Shown: positions 10,570-18,446 of the stretch, one piece after another
Position numbering within the stretch: the stretch's first letter is position 1
Layout: every line of letters starts with the position of its first letter
Assembly: GCA_020846295.1 (NCBI GenBank)
Contig: JADLEF010000207.1
Location: 1-50,517, forward strand
Source: Acidimicrobiales bacterium
GTDB taxonomy: Bacteria; Actinomycetota; Acidimicrobiia; Acidimicrobiales; CAIXPF01
Length of the DNA: 50,517 nt
Direction of reading: 5' to 3'
Notes under the pieces: model-generated
Told to the model about the DNA's origin: nothing
Database searches by the model: none
What the model saw: only the letters and a program-made list of their open reading frames with translations
Position numbers and translations under genes: made by a program

Positions 10570-10599
10570 CCCGGGCGAATCGATATCGATTCGCCCGGG
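10570..10599. repeat. 30-base perfect palindrome
   Basis: The 15-base half CCCGGGCGAATCGAT (10570-10584) is followed without spacer by its exact reverse complement (10585-10599). There is no loop and no T-tract, so a protein-binding dyad is as likely as a terminator for the crotonase gene, which ends 145 bases away. Confidence 0.7.
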
Positions 10600-10744
10600 C
10601 GGGTGGACGGAGTGGGCCCCACGAGTGACGTTGCGTTACGACGAAACCGGGGCCGGAGCGGCTGGCCAGAGCGGGTGATGAAACCGGGGAGCCGGAGGCG
10701 GAAGCCGGCGCGGCGCCGGCGCGGGACCGGCGGCGATCGACGGG

Positions 10745-11548
10745 TCAGCGGTTCTCGTAGACCCGGGGTTCGGGGCTGAAGACGCTGGTCATCGTACGGC
10801 GGCAGTCCTGGGTGTGCGACGCCAGGAGCTGGGTGCGGTTCTCGAGGTCGATGCCCGACTGCAGCGAACCCGTCTCCAGGTTCGACCACATGACCTCCTT
10901 GGTCATCCACACCCCGAACGGTGAGTTCGCCTTGATCCGCTCGGCCATGGTCAGCGCGGTGTCCATCAACGCCTCGGGCGGCACGCACTCGGTGACCAAC
11001 CCCAACTTGTCAGCCTCTGCCGCGTCGAACACCCGACCGGTCAGCAGCAGCTCCCACGCCCGCGACGCTCCGATCAGCCGCGGCAGCATCCACGACACCC
11101 CGATGTCACAGCCCGACAGGCCCAGCCGCACGAAGGCGGTGCCGAACTTCGCCGCCGTGGAGCACACGCGGATGTCCGACGCCAGCGCCAGGGCGAACCC
11201 GCCGCCGGCGCACGGCCCGTTGATGGCGGAGATCACCGGCTGGCGCAGGTCCCGCAACCGCGGCACCAGCGTGGCGATGAACTGCTGCACGGCCATGCCC
11301 TGCTGCGGCGTGCCCAGGTTCTCGGTGCCCGGGATGGTGCCGAACCCGCCGAGGTCGAGGCCCGCGCAGAAGCCTCGACCGGCGCCGGTGAGGATGACCG
11401 CTCGACAGTCCTGGTCGGCATCGATCTGCTGCAGCGCCTCGTGCAGCTCGCGCACCAGGTCGTAGGTCAGGGCGTTGAGCTTGTCGGGCCGGTTGAGCGT
11501 GATCTGGGTGACCTGCGGGGCAGGGCTCGACAGTTCGACGTTCGCCAT
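10745..11548 (-). CDS. Enoyl-CoA hydratase/isomerase (crotonase) family protein
   Basis: Crotonase-fold enzyme of 267 residues that binds acyl-CoA and typically hydrates or isomerises 2-enoyl-CoA in fatty acid or sterol breakdown. The two oxyanion-hole segments are GRGFCAGLDLGG and NGPCAGGGFALALASD. The later GCDIGVSWMLPRLIG is typical of actinobacterial EchA paralogues, so the exact reaction is uncertain. The ATG at 11548 overlaps the SMP-30 stop (TGATG), and GGAGG lies 9 bases upstream. The ATG at 11557 would have that Shine-Dalgarno touching it. Second gene of a two-gene operon. Confidence 0.9.
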   Translation of the reverse strand: MANVELSSPAPQVTQITLNRPDKLNALTYDLVRELHEALQQIDADQDCRAVILTGAGRGFCAGLDLGGFGTIPGTENLGTPQQGMAVQQFIATLVPRLRDLRQPVISAINGPCAGGGFALALASDIRVCSTAAKFGTAFVRLGLSGCDIGVSWMLPRLIGASRAWELLLTGRVFDAAEADKLGLVTECVPPEALMDTALTMAERIKANSPFGVWMTKEVMWSNLETGSLQSGIDLENRTQLLASHTQDCRRTMTSVFSPEPRVYENR

Positions 11549-12480
11549 CAGGACCATCCTCCGAAGTTGAGTTTCAGACCGGGGCAGTGCCACTCGTGGG
11601 CGTAGAGCGTGCCCTTGCCCGACGCCGTGATGTACGCCGTCGTCAGGTCGGGCCCGCCGAAGCAGATGTTGGTCACCATGAAGTCGCCTCCCGGCACCGG
11701 CACGACGGCCCGGATCGAGCCGTCGGGGGCGATGGCGGTGATCGAGCCGACCATCAGCGTCGCCACGCAGACGTTGCCCTCGCTGTCCACCGCGAGCGAG
11801 TCGAGCCGGGCGATGCCGCCGACGTTGGCCAGCAGGGTCGCGGCCACCGACGTCGAGGACACCTGCGGCCCGGTGATCCGAAGCACGCCGGGGGCGTCCA
11901 GCTCCCAGTACCAGACCCGCCCGGTGGCGGTCTCGGCGTAGTAGAGCCGGTCCTCCTCGGGCGACAGGCCGATGCCGTTCGGGGTGAGCAACGGCGCAGC
12001 GACCTGGGTGATCGACGATCCGTCGGTCGACGCGTAGTAGATCGCCCCGCGGTCCATGTCGTGATCGCGGCCCTTGCCGAGGTCGGTGAAGTAGAACCCG
12101 CCGTGGCGGTCGAAGACGATGTCGTTGGGCCCGCGCAGCTGCCGGTCGCCGCAGTGGGTGTAGAGCGTCTCCACTGCGCCGGTCTCCACGTCGACCCGCT
12201 GGATCGAACCGCCGACGTAGGAGGCGGGCTGGAAGCCGGGCAGCAGCAGGCCGCCGCGCTCGTGCCACTCGAACCCGCCGTTGTTGCAGATGTACACCTT
12301 GCCGTCGGGCCCGAGCGCGGCGCCGTTCGGGCCACCGCCGGTCTCGGCCACCACGTCGGTGGACCCGTCGGGCCGGCATCGGGTGAGGGTGCCGCGTGCG
12401 ATCTCCACCAGCAGCACGTCGCCGTTCGGAAGAGCGATCGGCCCCTCCGGGAACCGAAGTCCCGTCGTCATCACCCGCAT
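11548..12480 (-). CDS. SMP-30/gluconolactonase/LRE family protein
   Basis: Six-bladed beta-propeller metal-dependent lactonase or esterase, 310 residues. Ligand and repeat motifs: RFPEGP (Glu metal ligand) near the N-terminus, GGGPNGAALGPDG, RGPNDIVFD, LTPNGIGLS and LDSLAVDSEGN. Relatives open sugar or aromatic lactones. There is no signal peptide, so it is cytoplasmic. The start is ATG 12480, with AGGGGAG upstream; open frame further upstream passes through the promoter and is rejected. It is coupled to the crotonase by a TGATG overlap, so hydrolysis of a lactone and processing of an acyl-CoA may be linked (inference). Confidence 0.88.
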   Translation of the reverse strand: MRVMTTGLRFPEGPIALPNGDVLLVEIARGTLTRCRPDGSTDVVAETGGGPNGAALGPDGKVYICNNGGFEWHERGGLLLPGFQPASYVGGSIQRVDVETGAVETLYTHCGDRQLRGPNDIVFDRHGGFYFTDLGKGRDHDMDRGAIYYASTDGSSITQVAAPLLTPNGIGLSPEEDRLYYAETATGRVWYWELDAPGVLRITGPQVSSTSVAATLLANVGGIARLDSLAVDSEGNVCVATLMVGSITAIAPDGSIRAVVPVPGGDFMVTNICFGGPDLTTAYITASGKGTLYAHEWHCPGLKLNFGGWS

Positions 12481-12529
12481 GCGCACTCCCCTGTCCCCCA
12501 CCCGTCGGGTGGCCCCCGGTACGTCGCCG

Positions 12530-12539
12530 ACCCTAATAG
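12530..12539. promoter_or_regulatory. Shared divergent -10 region (SMP-30 operon and 59-residue ORF)
   Basis: ACCCTAATAG reads TAGGGT on the minus strand (12535-12530) and TAATAG on the plus strand (12534-12539). It is the only AT-rich spot between the divergent genes. Leaders would be about 43 bases (SMP-30) and 110 bases (small ORF). Confidence 0.45.
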
Positions 12540-12655
12540 GGGCCATCCCCGATCCGCGAAGTCCCTTCGTCCCGCACGATGAGGACACACCGAGCGGCAC
12601 CGCCCCGGCGGAACCGAACCGGACACACCCCACCGAGCGAAGGAGCACCAAGACC

Positions 12656-12835
12656 ATGGAGACGATGGAGACCACCCGCAAGATCGCCGAGCTGAGCGCC
12701 CGTGCCGAGCGCATGCGTCGCTGGGCCCTGAGCGCCCCGGGCCCCCTGGCTGTCGCCTACCGCCGCCGGGCCAGCGAGCTCGAGTTCCTGGTCGCCATCG
12801 CCACTCCCGAGGCCGCCGAGCGCTTCGCCGCCTGA
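12656..12835 (+). CDS. Small helical protein, 59 residues, unknown function
   Basis: Not recognised. The protein starts METMETTRKIAEL and ends EAAERFAA. It is Ala/Arg/Glu-rich and predicted as two amphipathic helices (around residues 4-25 and 30-50) with a Pro-Gly break in SAPGPLAV. It has no Cys, signal or membrane segment. AAGGAG at 12640-12645 lies 10 bases before ATG 12656, and a GC-rich hairpin (12845-12863) follows the stop. Codon use matches the neighbours. A second Met at 12665 is also possible. Divergent from the SMP-30 operon. Confidence 0.65.
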   Translation: METMETTRKIAELSARAERMRRWALSAPGPLAVAYRRRASELEFLVAIATPEAAERFAA

Positions 12836-12844
12836 GCCGGCCCC

Positions 12845-12863
12845 GGGGTGGCCCGGCCACCCC
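12845..12863 (+). terminator. GC-rich hairpin after the 59-residue ORF
   Basis: GGGGTGGCC (12845-12853) and GGCCACCCC (12855-12863) form a tight hairpin 9 bases after the stop. There is no T-tract, so termination is uncertain. Confidence 0.4.
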
Positions 12864-12926
12864 TGCCGGCCCCGACCCCGGCCCCGACCAGCAGCCATCC
12901 GAAAGACACGACCAACCGACCGTCCG

Positions 12927-12961
12927 ACCCGCACCCGCACCCGCACCCGCACCCGCACCCG
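12927..12961. repeat. Hexanucleotide repeat, nearly six copies
   Basis: ACCCGC is repeated five full times plus five bases in the gap between the 59-residue ORF and the P450 gene. Confidence 0.95.
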
Positions 12962-13004
12962 ATCAGATCGCCCTCCGCCTGGCCCCAGCACTCGGCGCCG
13001 TCGG

Positions 13005-13010
13005 TAGCGT
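13005..13010 (+). promoter_or_regulatory. -10 element of the P450 gene
   Basis: TAGCGT, 6 bases before GTG 13017; no Shine-Dalgarno. Confidence 0.5.
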
Positions 13011-13016
13011 GATCCC

Positions 13017-14231
13017 GTGGCGACCCCGATCGATGCGCTCGACCTTCCCACCCTCGACGCGTTCGACCCCGCCTTCGTGGCCGACCCGTTCAGGGCGATC
13101 CACGAGCTGTCCCTGCGCAGCCGCCTCGCCCGCAGCCCCTTCGGCGTGATCGTCCTGCGCTACGAGGACTGCCAGGCGGCGCTGCGCGACCCCCGCCTGC
13201 ACCAGGGCATCCAACGGCTCCAGGACCTGCAGCAGATCACCGACGAACGGTTCCTGGCCCGCCGCGGCCAGTCCCTGCTCACCATCGAGGGCGACGAGCA
13301 CACCCGCCTGCGCAAGCTGGTGTCCAAGGCGTTCACCCCGCGGGCGACCGACCGGCTCCGTCCGCTGATGCGCCGCACCATCGATGCGCTGCTGGACCCG
13401 GTCACCCCGCTCGGCCGGGCGGACTTCGTCGCCGACATCTCGGCGCCCTACCCCATCCCGATCGTCTGCGCGCTGCTCGGCGCACCACCGGAGGACCTCG
13501 ATCGGTTCGATCGCTGGGCCGAGGACATCCTGAAGTCGCTCGGCTTCAACTTGCGCAACGACCTGCCCGCCATCCTCGCCGCCCAGGACGAGATGGACCT
13601 CTACATGGAGGCGCTCATCGAGCAGCGCCGGCGGGACCCGCAGCCAGACCTGCTCTCCGATCTCATCGCCGCAGAGGAGGCCGGGGACCGGCTCACCCAC
13701 GCCGAGCTGGTCGTCATGGCCCAGACCATCATGCTCGCCGGTACGGACACCACCCGCAACCAGCTCGCCATCGCCGTGTGGCTGTTGGCGCAGCACCCCG
13801 AGCAATGGGCGTTGCTCGCGGCACGGCCCGAGCTCGCCGCCGGCGCCGCCGACGAGGCGCTGCGCTTCAACGGTGCGATCCGCTCCACCCTGCGCATCGC
13901 CACCACCGACATCGAACTGGCCGACGCCACCATACCTGCCGGTACGATGATCATCCCTTCGTTCGCCGCCGCCAACCGCGACCCTCGCCACTTCATCGAG
14001 CCGCTGCGCTTCGACATCACCCGCACCGGCGAACGGTCGCATCTCACCTTCGGCGGCGGCACCCACTACTGCCTCGGCGCCAACCTGGCCCGCGCCGAAC
14101 TGTCCGAGGCGCTCGCCGTCCTCGCCCGCCGCCTACCCGACCTGGCGCTCGACGGCGACGTGACCTGGCGACCGCCCATCGGCATCCAGGGCCCGACCAG
14201 CCTGCCGATCCGCTTCACGGCGACACCCTGA
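13017..14231 (+). CDS. Cytochrome P450
   Basis: Soluble bacterial heme monooxygenase, 404 residues. I-helix oxygen-activation motif AGTDTTRNQ (about residue 243), K-helix DEALRF in the position of E-x-x-R, and the heme loop FGGGTHYCLG with its Cys ligand (about 345). No ferredoxin or reductase gene is adjacent, so electrons must come from elsewhere. The substrate is unknown. The GTG start fits leaderless expression from TAGCGT and puts the protein's first residues (ATPIDALDLPTLDAF) at the normal P450 N-terminus. Next gene 70 bases downstream, with its own promoter. Confidence 0.95.
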   Translation: MATPIDALDLPTLDAFDPAFVADPFRAIHELSLRSRLARSPFGVIVLRYEDCQAALRDPRLHQGIQRLQDLQQITDERFLARRGQSLLTIEGDEHTRLRKLVSKAFTPRATDRLRPLMRRTIDALLDPVTPLGRADFVADISAPYPIPIVCALLGAPPEDLDRFDRWAEDILKSLGFNLRNDLPAILAAQDEMDLYMEALIEQRRRDPQPDLLSDLIAAEEAGDRLTHAELVVMAQTIMLAGTDTTRNQLAIAVWLLAQHPEQWALLAARPELAAGAADEALRFNGAIRSTLRIATTDIELADATIPAGTMIIPSFAAANRDPRHFIEPLRFDITRTGERSHLTFGGGTHYCLGANLARAELSEALAVLARRLPDLALDGDVTWRPPIGIQGPTSLPIRFTATP

Positions 14232-14289
14232 TCGGCTCGCCGCAGGCACGCCCGAAGCACGTCGCTCCCGTTTGCATCGGAACGGTCCA

Positions 14290-14295
14290 TAACCT
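14290..14295 (+). promoter_or_regulatory. -10 element of the TIGR03085 gene
   Basis: TAACCT, 6 bases before ATG 14302; no Shine-Dalgarno. Confidence 0.45.
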
Positions 14296-14301
14296 CGAAT
14301 C

Positions 14302-14937
14302 ATGACGAACTGGGCCCGCCGGGAACGACAGTGGTTGTGCGAGCTGTTCGACGAGGTCGGCCCCGACGCCCCGACGCTGTGCGGCGAGTGGACGACCAGG
14401 CAGCTCGCCGCACACCTCGTGCTGCGCGAGCGTCGGCCCGACGCAGCGCTCGGCGTGGTGGTCGGCCTCGGCCCCCTGCAGCGCCACACCGACGCGGTGC
14501 AACGGCGCCTGGCCGACAAGCCGTGGACCGAACTCGTCGGTATGGTGCGCAGCGGGCCGCCGGCCTGGTCGCCGATCAGCATCGGCCCCATCGACGAAGC
14601 GGCCAACACCGTCGAGTTCTTCGTCCACCACGAGGATGTCCGCCGCGCCGCACCGGGCTGGATCCCCCGCCGGCTCGATCCCGCCGAGGACGAGGCGCTC
14701 AGCCGGGCCGCCAAGCGGCTCAAGATGCTGATCCGCCGCAGCCCCTTCGGCCTCGAGCTGCGCCGGCCCGACGGCACCGTGCTGGCACGCAAGACCGGCG
14801 AACGCACCGTCACCGTCGAGGGGAACCCCGGCGAGCTCATCCTGTTCGCCTTCGGACGTCAGGCGCACGCCGACGTGCGCTACCAGGGGGTGGAGACCGA
14901 CATCGCCGCCGTCAAGGCGGCGTCGTTCGGGATCTGA
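14302..14937 (+). CDS. TIGR03085-type protein (DinB/maleylpyruvate-isomerase-like fold)
   Basis: 211 residues of an actinobacterial family related to mycothiol-dependent and DinB-like four-helix proteins. Typical are the start WARRERQWLCELFDEVGPDAPTL, CGEWTTRQLAAHL with the first conserved His, and EFFVHHEDVRRA with the H-H-E-D-V core. Together the His residues probably bind a metal; the biochemical role of the family is not established. The C-terminal part (ELRRPDGTVLARKTGE) matches the sterol-carrier-like tail of these proteins. Start supported by TAACCT six bases upstream. Confidence 0.82.
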   Translation: MTNWARRERQWLCELFDEVGPDAPTLCGEWTTRQLAAHLVLRERRPDAALGVVVGLGPLQRHTDAVQRRLADKPWTELVGMVRSGPPAWSPISIGPIDEAANTVEFFVHHEDVRRAAPGWIPRRLDPAEDEALSRAAKRLKMLIRRSPFGLELRRPDGTVLARKTGERTVTVEGNPGELILFAFGRQAHADVRYQGVETDIAAVKAASFGI

Positions 14938-14950
14938 CCAGCGGCCTCGC

Positions 14951-14956
14951 TACTGT
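14951..14956 (+). promoter_or_regulatory. -10 element of the SDR gene
   Basis: TACTGT, 63 bases before ATG 15020. Here a short leader with a Shine-Dalgarno follows, unlike the leaderless neighbours. Confidence 0.4.
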
Positions 14957-15019
14957 CCCGCTCCGAACGCGCCGTCGGGCACCAGGGCCGGCACGGCGAA
15001 CCAGCAGGGGGAAGACACC

Positions 15020-15763
15020 ATGGGCAAGCTCGACGGACGGGTGGCCATCATCACCGGCGCGGCACGGGGCCAGGGCGAACGAGAGGCGCGGCTGTTCGCG
15101 TCGGAGGGCGCCAAGGTCGTGGTCACCGACGTGCTCGCCGAACAGGGCCAGCGCGTCGCAGCCGACATCGGCGGCACCTTCGTGCGCCACGACGTCACCA
15201 GCGAGGCCGACTGGGCTGCGGTCGTCGACGCCGCCAAGGCGGCCTACGGCACCATCGACATCCTCGTCAACAACGCCGGCATCTACCGCAAGGGGACCCT
15301 GCGCAACACCACCCTCGAGGAGTACCGCTTCGTCGTCGACGTCAACCAGGTGGGCGTGTTCCTTGGCATGCAGGCCGTCGCGCCGGTCATGATCGAGGCG
15401 AAGCGGGGCTCGATCGTCAACATCTCCTCGATCGCCGGCATGCTCGGCACCCCGGTCTCGTTCGCCTACGGCGCCTCGAAGTGGGCGGTGCGGGGCATGA
15501 CCAAGGCCGCCGCGCTCGACCTCGGCCGGTTCAACATCCGGGTCAACTCCATCCACCCCGGCCTCATCGACACCGACATGATGACCGAGGTCACCGGCGG
15601 CGAAGAGGATCGCTTCGAGCGCATGCAGCGCACCGTGCCGCTGTCGGGCCGGATGGCCAAGCCCGAGGAGATCGCCTCCGTCGCCCTGTTCCTCGCCTCC
15701 GACGACAGCAGCTACGCCACCGGCGCCGAGTTCGTCATCGACGGCGGCGTCATCGCACAGTAG
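15020..15763 (+). CDS. Short-chain dehydrogenase/reductase (classical SDR)
   Basis: NAD(P)-dependent oxidoreductase, 247 residues, Rossmann fold. Cofactor loop TGAARGQG (residues 12-19), structural NNAG, catalytic Ser in NISSIAG and YGASK with catalytic Tyr and Lys. The acidic VVTDVL after strand 2 favours NAD over NADP. The sequence resembles 3-alpha/20-beta-hydroxysteroid dehydrogenase-type SDRs, but substrate assignment by similarity is weak. GGGGGAAG lies before ATG 15020. Confidence 0.92.
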   Translation: MGKLDGRVAIITGAARGQGEREARLFASEGAKVVVTDVLAEQGQRVAADIGGTFVRHDVTSEADWAAVVDAAKAAYGTIDILVNNAGIYRKGTLRNTTLEEYRFVVDVNQVGVFLGMQAVAPVMIEAKRGSIVNISSIAGMLGTPVSFAYGASKWAVRGMTKAAALDLGRFNIRVNSIHPGLIDTDMMTEVTGGEEDRFERMQRTVPLSGRMAKPEEIASVALFLASDDSSYATGAEFVIDGGVIAQ

Positions 15764-15773
15764 GAGTTGGCCC

Positions 15774-15795
15774 GGATGGGGCCCCAACCCCATCC
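15774..15795 (+). terminator. Hairpin after the SDR gene
   Basis: GGATGGGG (15774-15781) pairs perfectly with CCCCATCC (15788-15795), 11 bases after the SDR stop. No T-tract follows; further GC-rich dyads lie up to 15837. Confidence 0.4.
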
Positions 15796-15853
15796 TCCTC
15801 CGCCAAGCGGGGCCCCACCGAGGCCCCCTCGGCGGGGTGCGGGCGGAGCACGA

Positions 15854-15859
15854 TAGGTT
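15854..15859 (+). promoter_or_regulatory. -10 element of the AhpD-like/coaE operon
   Basis: TAGGTT, 8 bases before ATG 15868; no Shine-Dalgarno. Confidence 0.5.
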
Positions 15860-15867
15860 TGCCGGCC

Positions 15868-16500
15868 ATGTCACGCCTTCCCGCGCATGCACCGGGCTCG
15901 CTCGATGCCGAACAGCAGCGCGTCTACGACGCCATCGCCGGCGGCAAGCGGGCCACGAGCTCGCTGGGGCTGGTCAAGTCCGACGGCAGCCTGGCCGGGC
16001 CGTTCAACGCGTGGGTCCACGCCCCCCACATCGGGGGCCGCATCCAGGCCGTCGGCGAGGCGATGCGCTTCGAGTTGACCCTGCCCAAGCGCCTCGCCGA
16101 GCTCGCCATCCTCTGCGTGGCCAAGGAGTTCTCCGCCCAGTTCGAGTGGTTCGCCCACGCCCGGCTCGCCGCCCAGGCCGGCCTCGAGGCCGACATCATC
16201 GAGGCGATCCGCAACGGTGACGAACCCCAACCGCGCGAGGAGGCCGATCTGGTGGTCTACGCGCTGGCCGTCGAGCTGCTGGGACCCGGCCACCGCATCC
16301 CCGAGGTCCTGTTCCAGCGGGCCGTCACCCTCCTCGGGCTCGACCAGGTCGTCGAACTGGTGAACCTCATCGGCTATTACTGCCTCGTGTCCTGCGTGCT
16401 CAACGCCTTCGCCGTGCCCCTCCCCGACGGGGTCACCGCACCGTTCGCGGAACCCGAGCCCGCCGTCGTCCCCAAGCGCGCCGGCGGAGCGCCGGCATGA
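15868..16500 (+). CDS. Carboxymuconolactone decarboxylase/AhpD-fold protein
   Basis: Alpha-helical protein of 210 residues in the CMD/AhpD superfamily. The core helix pair is LAELAILCVAKEFSAQFEWFAHARLA; the E-x(6)-H of this stretch matches decarboxylase-like members, and the C-x-x-C of true AhpD peroxidases is absent, so peroxidase activity is unlikely. Homologues occur beside aromatic and steroid catabolism genes; the substrate here is unknown. The ATG is placed by TAGGTT eight bases upstream. Its stop overlaps the coaE start (ATGA), so the two are translationally coupled. Confidence 0.85.
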   Translation: MSRLPAHAPGSLDAEQQRVYDAIAGGKRATSSLGLVKSDGSLAGPFNAWVHAPHIGGRIQAVGEAMRFELTLPKRLAELAILCVAKEFSAQFEWFAHARLAAQAGLEADIIEAIRNGDEPQPREEADLVVYALAVELLGPGHRIPEVLFQRAVTLLGLDQVVELVNLIGYYCLVSCVLNAFAVPLPDGVTAPFAEPEPAVVPKRAGGAPA

Positions 16501-17135
16501 GCGCCCGGCACGTCCTCGCCCTCACCGGCGGCATCGGCTCCGGCAAGTCCACCGCGTCGGCCCACTTCGGCCGGCTCGGCGCCATCGTCGTCGACGTCGA
16601 CCGCATCGGCCGCGAGGTCGCCGAGGTCGGCGGGCCGGCCCACGCCGCGCTCGTCGCCCGCTTCGGCCCGTCCATCGTGCGCGACGGCGCCCTCGACCGC
16701 GCCGCCCTCGCCTCGCAGGTGTTCGGCCACCCCGACGCCCTGGCCGACCTCAACGCCATCTCGCACCCGGCCATCAACCGCGTCCTCGCCGCCGAGGTCG
16801 AACGGGCCGGACCCGACGACATCGTGCTGTTCGACCAGGCCGTGCTGGTCGAGAGCGCGATCCTGGGCCGCTGGGCGGACGGCGGGACACCCGGCGACGG
16901 CTACCAGCAGGTGATCGTGGTCGAGACCCCCGTCGAGCTCCGCGTCCAGCGCCTCATCGCCCAGCGCGGCATGGCCGAGGCCGACGCCCGGGCCCGGATC
17001 GCGTCGCAGGTCTCCGACGCCGAGCGGCGGGCGGTGGCCCGATGGGTCATCGACAACAGCGGCGACGAGACCCGGCTCGCGGCCGAGGTCGAACGGGTGT
17101 GGGCCGAGGTGCTGGGCTCACTGCCGCCCCGGTGA
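16497..17135 (+). CDS. coaE: Dephospho-CoA kinase
   Basis: Last enzyme of coenzyme A synthesis: phosphorylates the 3'-hydroxyl of dephospho-CoA with ATP in the cytoplasm. 212 residues, a P-loop kinase. Walker A is GGIGSGKST (residues 11-19), followed by the family-typical VVDVDRIGREV substrate loop and, later, HPAINRVL and the lid QRLIAQRGMAEADARARI. The C-terminal VIDNSGD is also conserved. Coupled to the upstream gene through ATGA, so it is expressed from that promoter. It converges with the CNNM gene with 15 bases between stops. Confidence 0.95.
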   Translation: MSARHVLALTGGIGSGKSTASAHFGRLGAIVVDVDRIGREVAEVGGPAHAALVARFGPSIVRDGALDRAALASQVFGHPDALADLNAISHPAINRVLAAEVERAGPDDIVLFDQAVLVESAILGRWADGGTPGDGYQQVIVVETPVELRVQRLIAQRGMAEADARARIASQVSDAERRAVARWVIDNSGDETRLAAEVERVWAEVLGSLPPR

Positions 17136-17150
17136 GCCCGGTGACGGGGG

Positions 17151-18431
17151 TCAGCGTTCTCCGGCCGGGTCGTCATCGTCGTCGGCCGCGTTGCGCCAGA
17201 TGCGCACCTTCGTGACCGCGTGACCGTCGACGGCGAGGACCTGCACCGACCAACCGTCGAGGGTCACGCTGTCGCCCGCCACCGGCACCCGGCCCAGCTG
17301 CTCCATGAGCAGGCCGGCCACGGTGGCATAGCTCCCGGCGGGCAGCTCGACGCCGAGCTCGTGCAGATCGTGCACCGGGAACGCGCCGCTCAGCTCGACC
17401 GACCCGTCGTCGTTGTGTTGCACGGCGATGAGGTCGCGGTCCGCCTCGTCGTAGATCTCGCCGACGATCTCCTCGAGCACGTCCTCCAAGGTGACGATGC
17501 CCTCCACCCCGCCGTGCTCGTCGATGACGAGGGCGAGCTGCTCGCCGGCGAGGCGCATCTGCCGCAACGAGGACAGCACGTCGAGCGTCTCCGGCAGCGC
17601 CAGCACCGGCCGGGCGACCTGTTCCACCACCCCGCGGAACCCGACGAGATCACGCAGGTGCACCACACCGACGGTGCGGTCGAGATCCTGGTCCACGATC
17701 GGGGCCCGCGATCGGCGCTGCTCGGCCAGCTGGGTCAGCGCCTCCCCTGCGTCCGTACCTCTCGGTATGGAGAAGACCTCGCGCCGGGGGCGGACGATCT
17801 GGCGCAGCGACCGCTCCGACACCTCGAGCGCCCCGGCCAGCAGCTCGCGTTGGTCGTCGCTGAGCGGAGCGGACGACACGAGGTCCCGAAGGTCCTCCTC
17901 GGTCACCTCCTGGCGGGCCCGGCTCGGGTCTCCGCCGCACAGCCGCACCACCAGGTCGGTGCTCACCCCCAACAGCCACACCACCGGCCGGAACCACGAG
18001 AACATGGCGGCCAGCGGGCGGGCGGTGAGCAACGCCAGCGACTCCGAGCGCTGCAGCGCCACCCGCTTGGGCGCCAGCTCGCCGACGACCAGGGTGAAGT
18101 AGGTCAGCACCAGGGTGACGAGGACGATCGCCGCCGGACGAGCCGCACCGCCCAGGAAGCCGAGCGGCCCGGTGAGCGGCTCGGCCAGCGACACCGCTGC
18201 GGTGGCCGAAGCCAGGAACCCCGCGGCGGTGATGCCCACCTGGATCGTGGCCAGGAAACGGTTCGGGTCGCTGGTCAACTGGGCGAGGGCGCGCCCGGCC
18301 CGGCCCCGACCGGCAAGCCGGGCCACCCTGGCTTCACCCAGGGAGAGCAACGCCATCTCGCTCGCGGCGAACACCGCGTTCAACAGGACCAGCAACACCA
18401 CCAGGCCGAGCTGCACGGCGATGGAGGACAT
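17151..18431 (-). CDS. CNNM/CorC (HlyC) family membrane protein with DUF21 and CBS domains
   Basis: Inner-membrane protein of 426 residues, probably handling Mg2+ or another divalent cation. Order: DUF21 membrane domain (about 1-190, four hydrophobic segments, conserved VVGELAPKRVALQ), two CBS domains (about 205-330, VFSIPRGTDAGEAL and LVIDEHGGVEGIVTLEDVLEEIVGEI), and the C-terminal CorC/HlyC transporter-associated domain (about 345-415). The first residues lack a cleavable signal. The acidic tail DDDDDP is unusual but short. The ATG 18431 is 9 bases after TAGCCT, whose sequence overlaps the stop of the upstream hydrolase. Confidence 0.92.
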   Translation of the reverse strand: MSSIAVQLGLVVLLVLLNAVFAASEMALLSLGEARVARLAGRGRAGRALAQLTSDPNRFLATIQVGITAAGFLASATAAVSLAEPLTGPLGFLGGAARPAAIVLVTLVLTYFTLVVGELAPKRVALQRSESLALLTARPLAAMFSWFRPVVWLLGVSTDLVVRLCGGDPSRARQEVTEEDLRDLVSSAPLSDDQRELLAGALEVSERSLRQIVRPRREVFSIPRGTDAGEALTQLAEQRRSRAPIVDQDLDRTVGVVHLRDLVGFRGVVEQVARPVLALPETLDVLSSLRQMRLAGEQLALVIDEHGGVEGIVTLEDVLEEIVGEIYDEADRDLIAVQHNDDGSVELSGAFPVHDLHELGVELPAGSYATVAGLLMEQLGRVPVAGDSVTLDGWSVQVLAVDGHAVTKVRIWRNAADDDDDPAGER

Positions 18432-18440
18432 AGCGACGAC

Positions 18441-18446
18441 AGGCTA
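18441..18446 (-). promoter_or_regulatory. -10 element of the CNNM/CorC gene
   Basis: TAGCCT on the minus strand, 9 bases before ATG 18431. It overlaps the stop codon of the preceding hydrolase gene. Confidence 0.45.

Larger units (their letters stand above)
10030..10744. other. 715-base stretch without a convincing gene
   Basis: This lies between murJ (start at 10029) and the crotonase gene (stop at 10745), both on the minus strand. Every open frame here is an extension or shadow with Arg/Pro-rich composition and no recognisable fold. It contains a 9-base tandem repeat (10292-10318), a 13-base inverted repeat enclosing 104 bases (10371-10500), a 30-base perfect palindrome (10570-10599) and an imperfect direct repeat with cores GAAACCGGGGCCGGAG (from 10642) and GAAACCGGGGAGCCGGAG (from 10680). 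It could hold the murJ promoter and a structured RNA. Confidence 0.6.

Noticed and set aside
12927-12961. CRISPR-like or minisatellite array
   Set aside because: Only a 6-base simple repeat with no spacers; too short for CRISPR.
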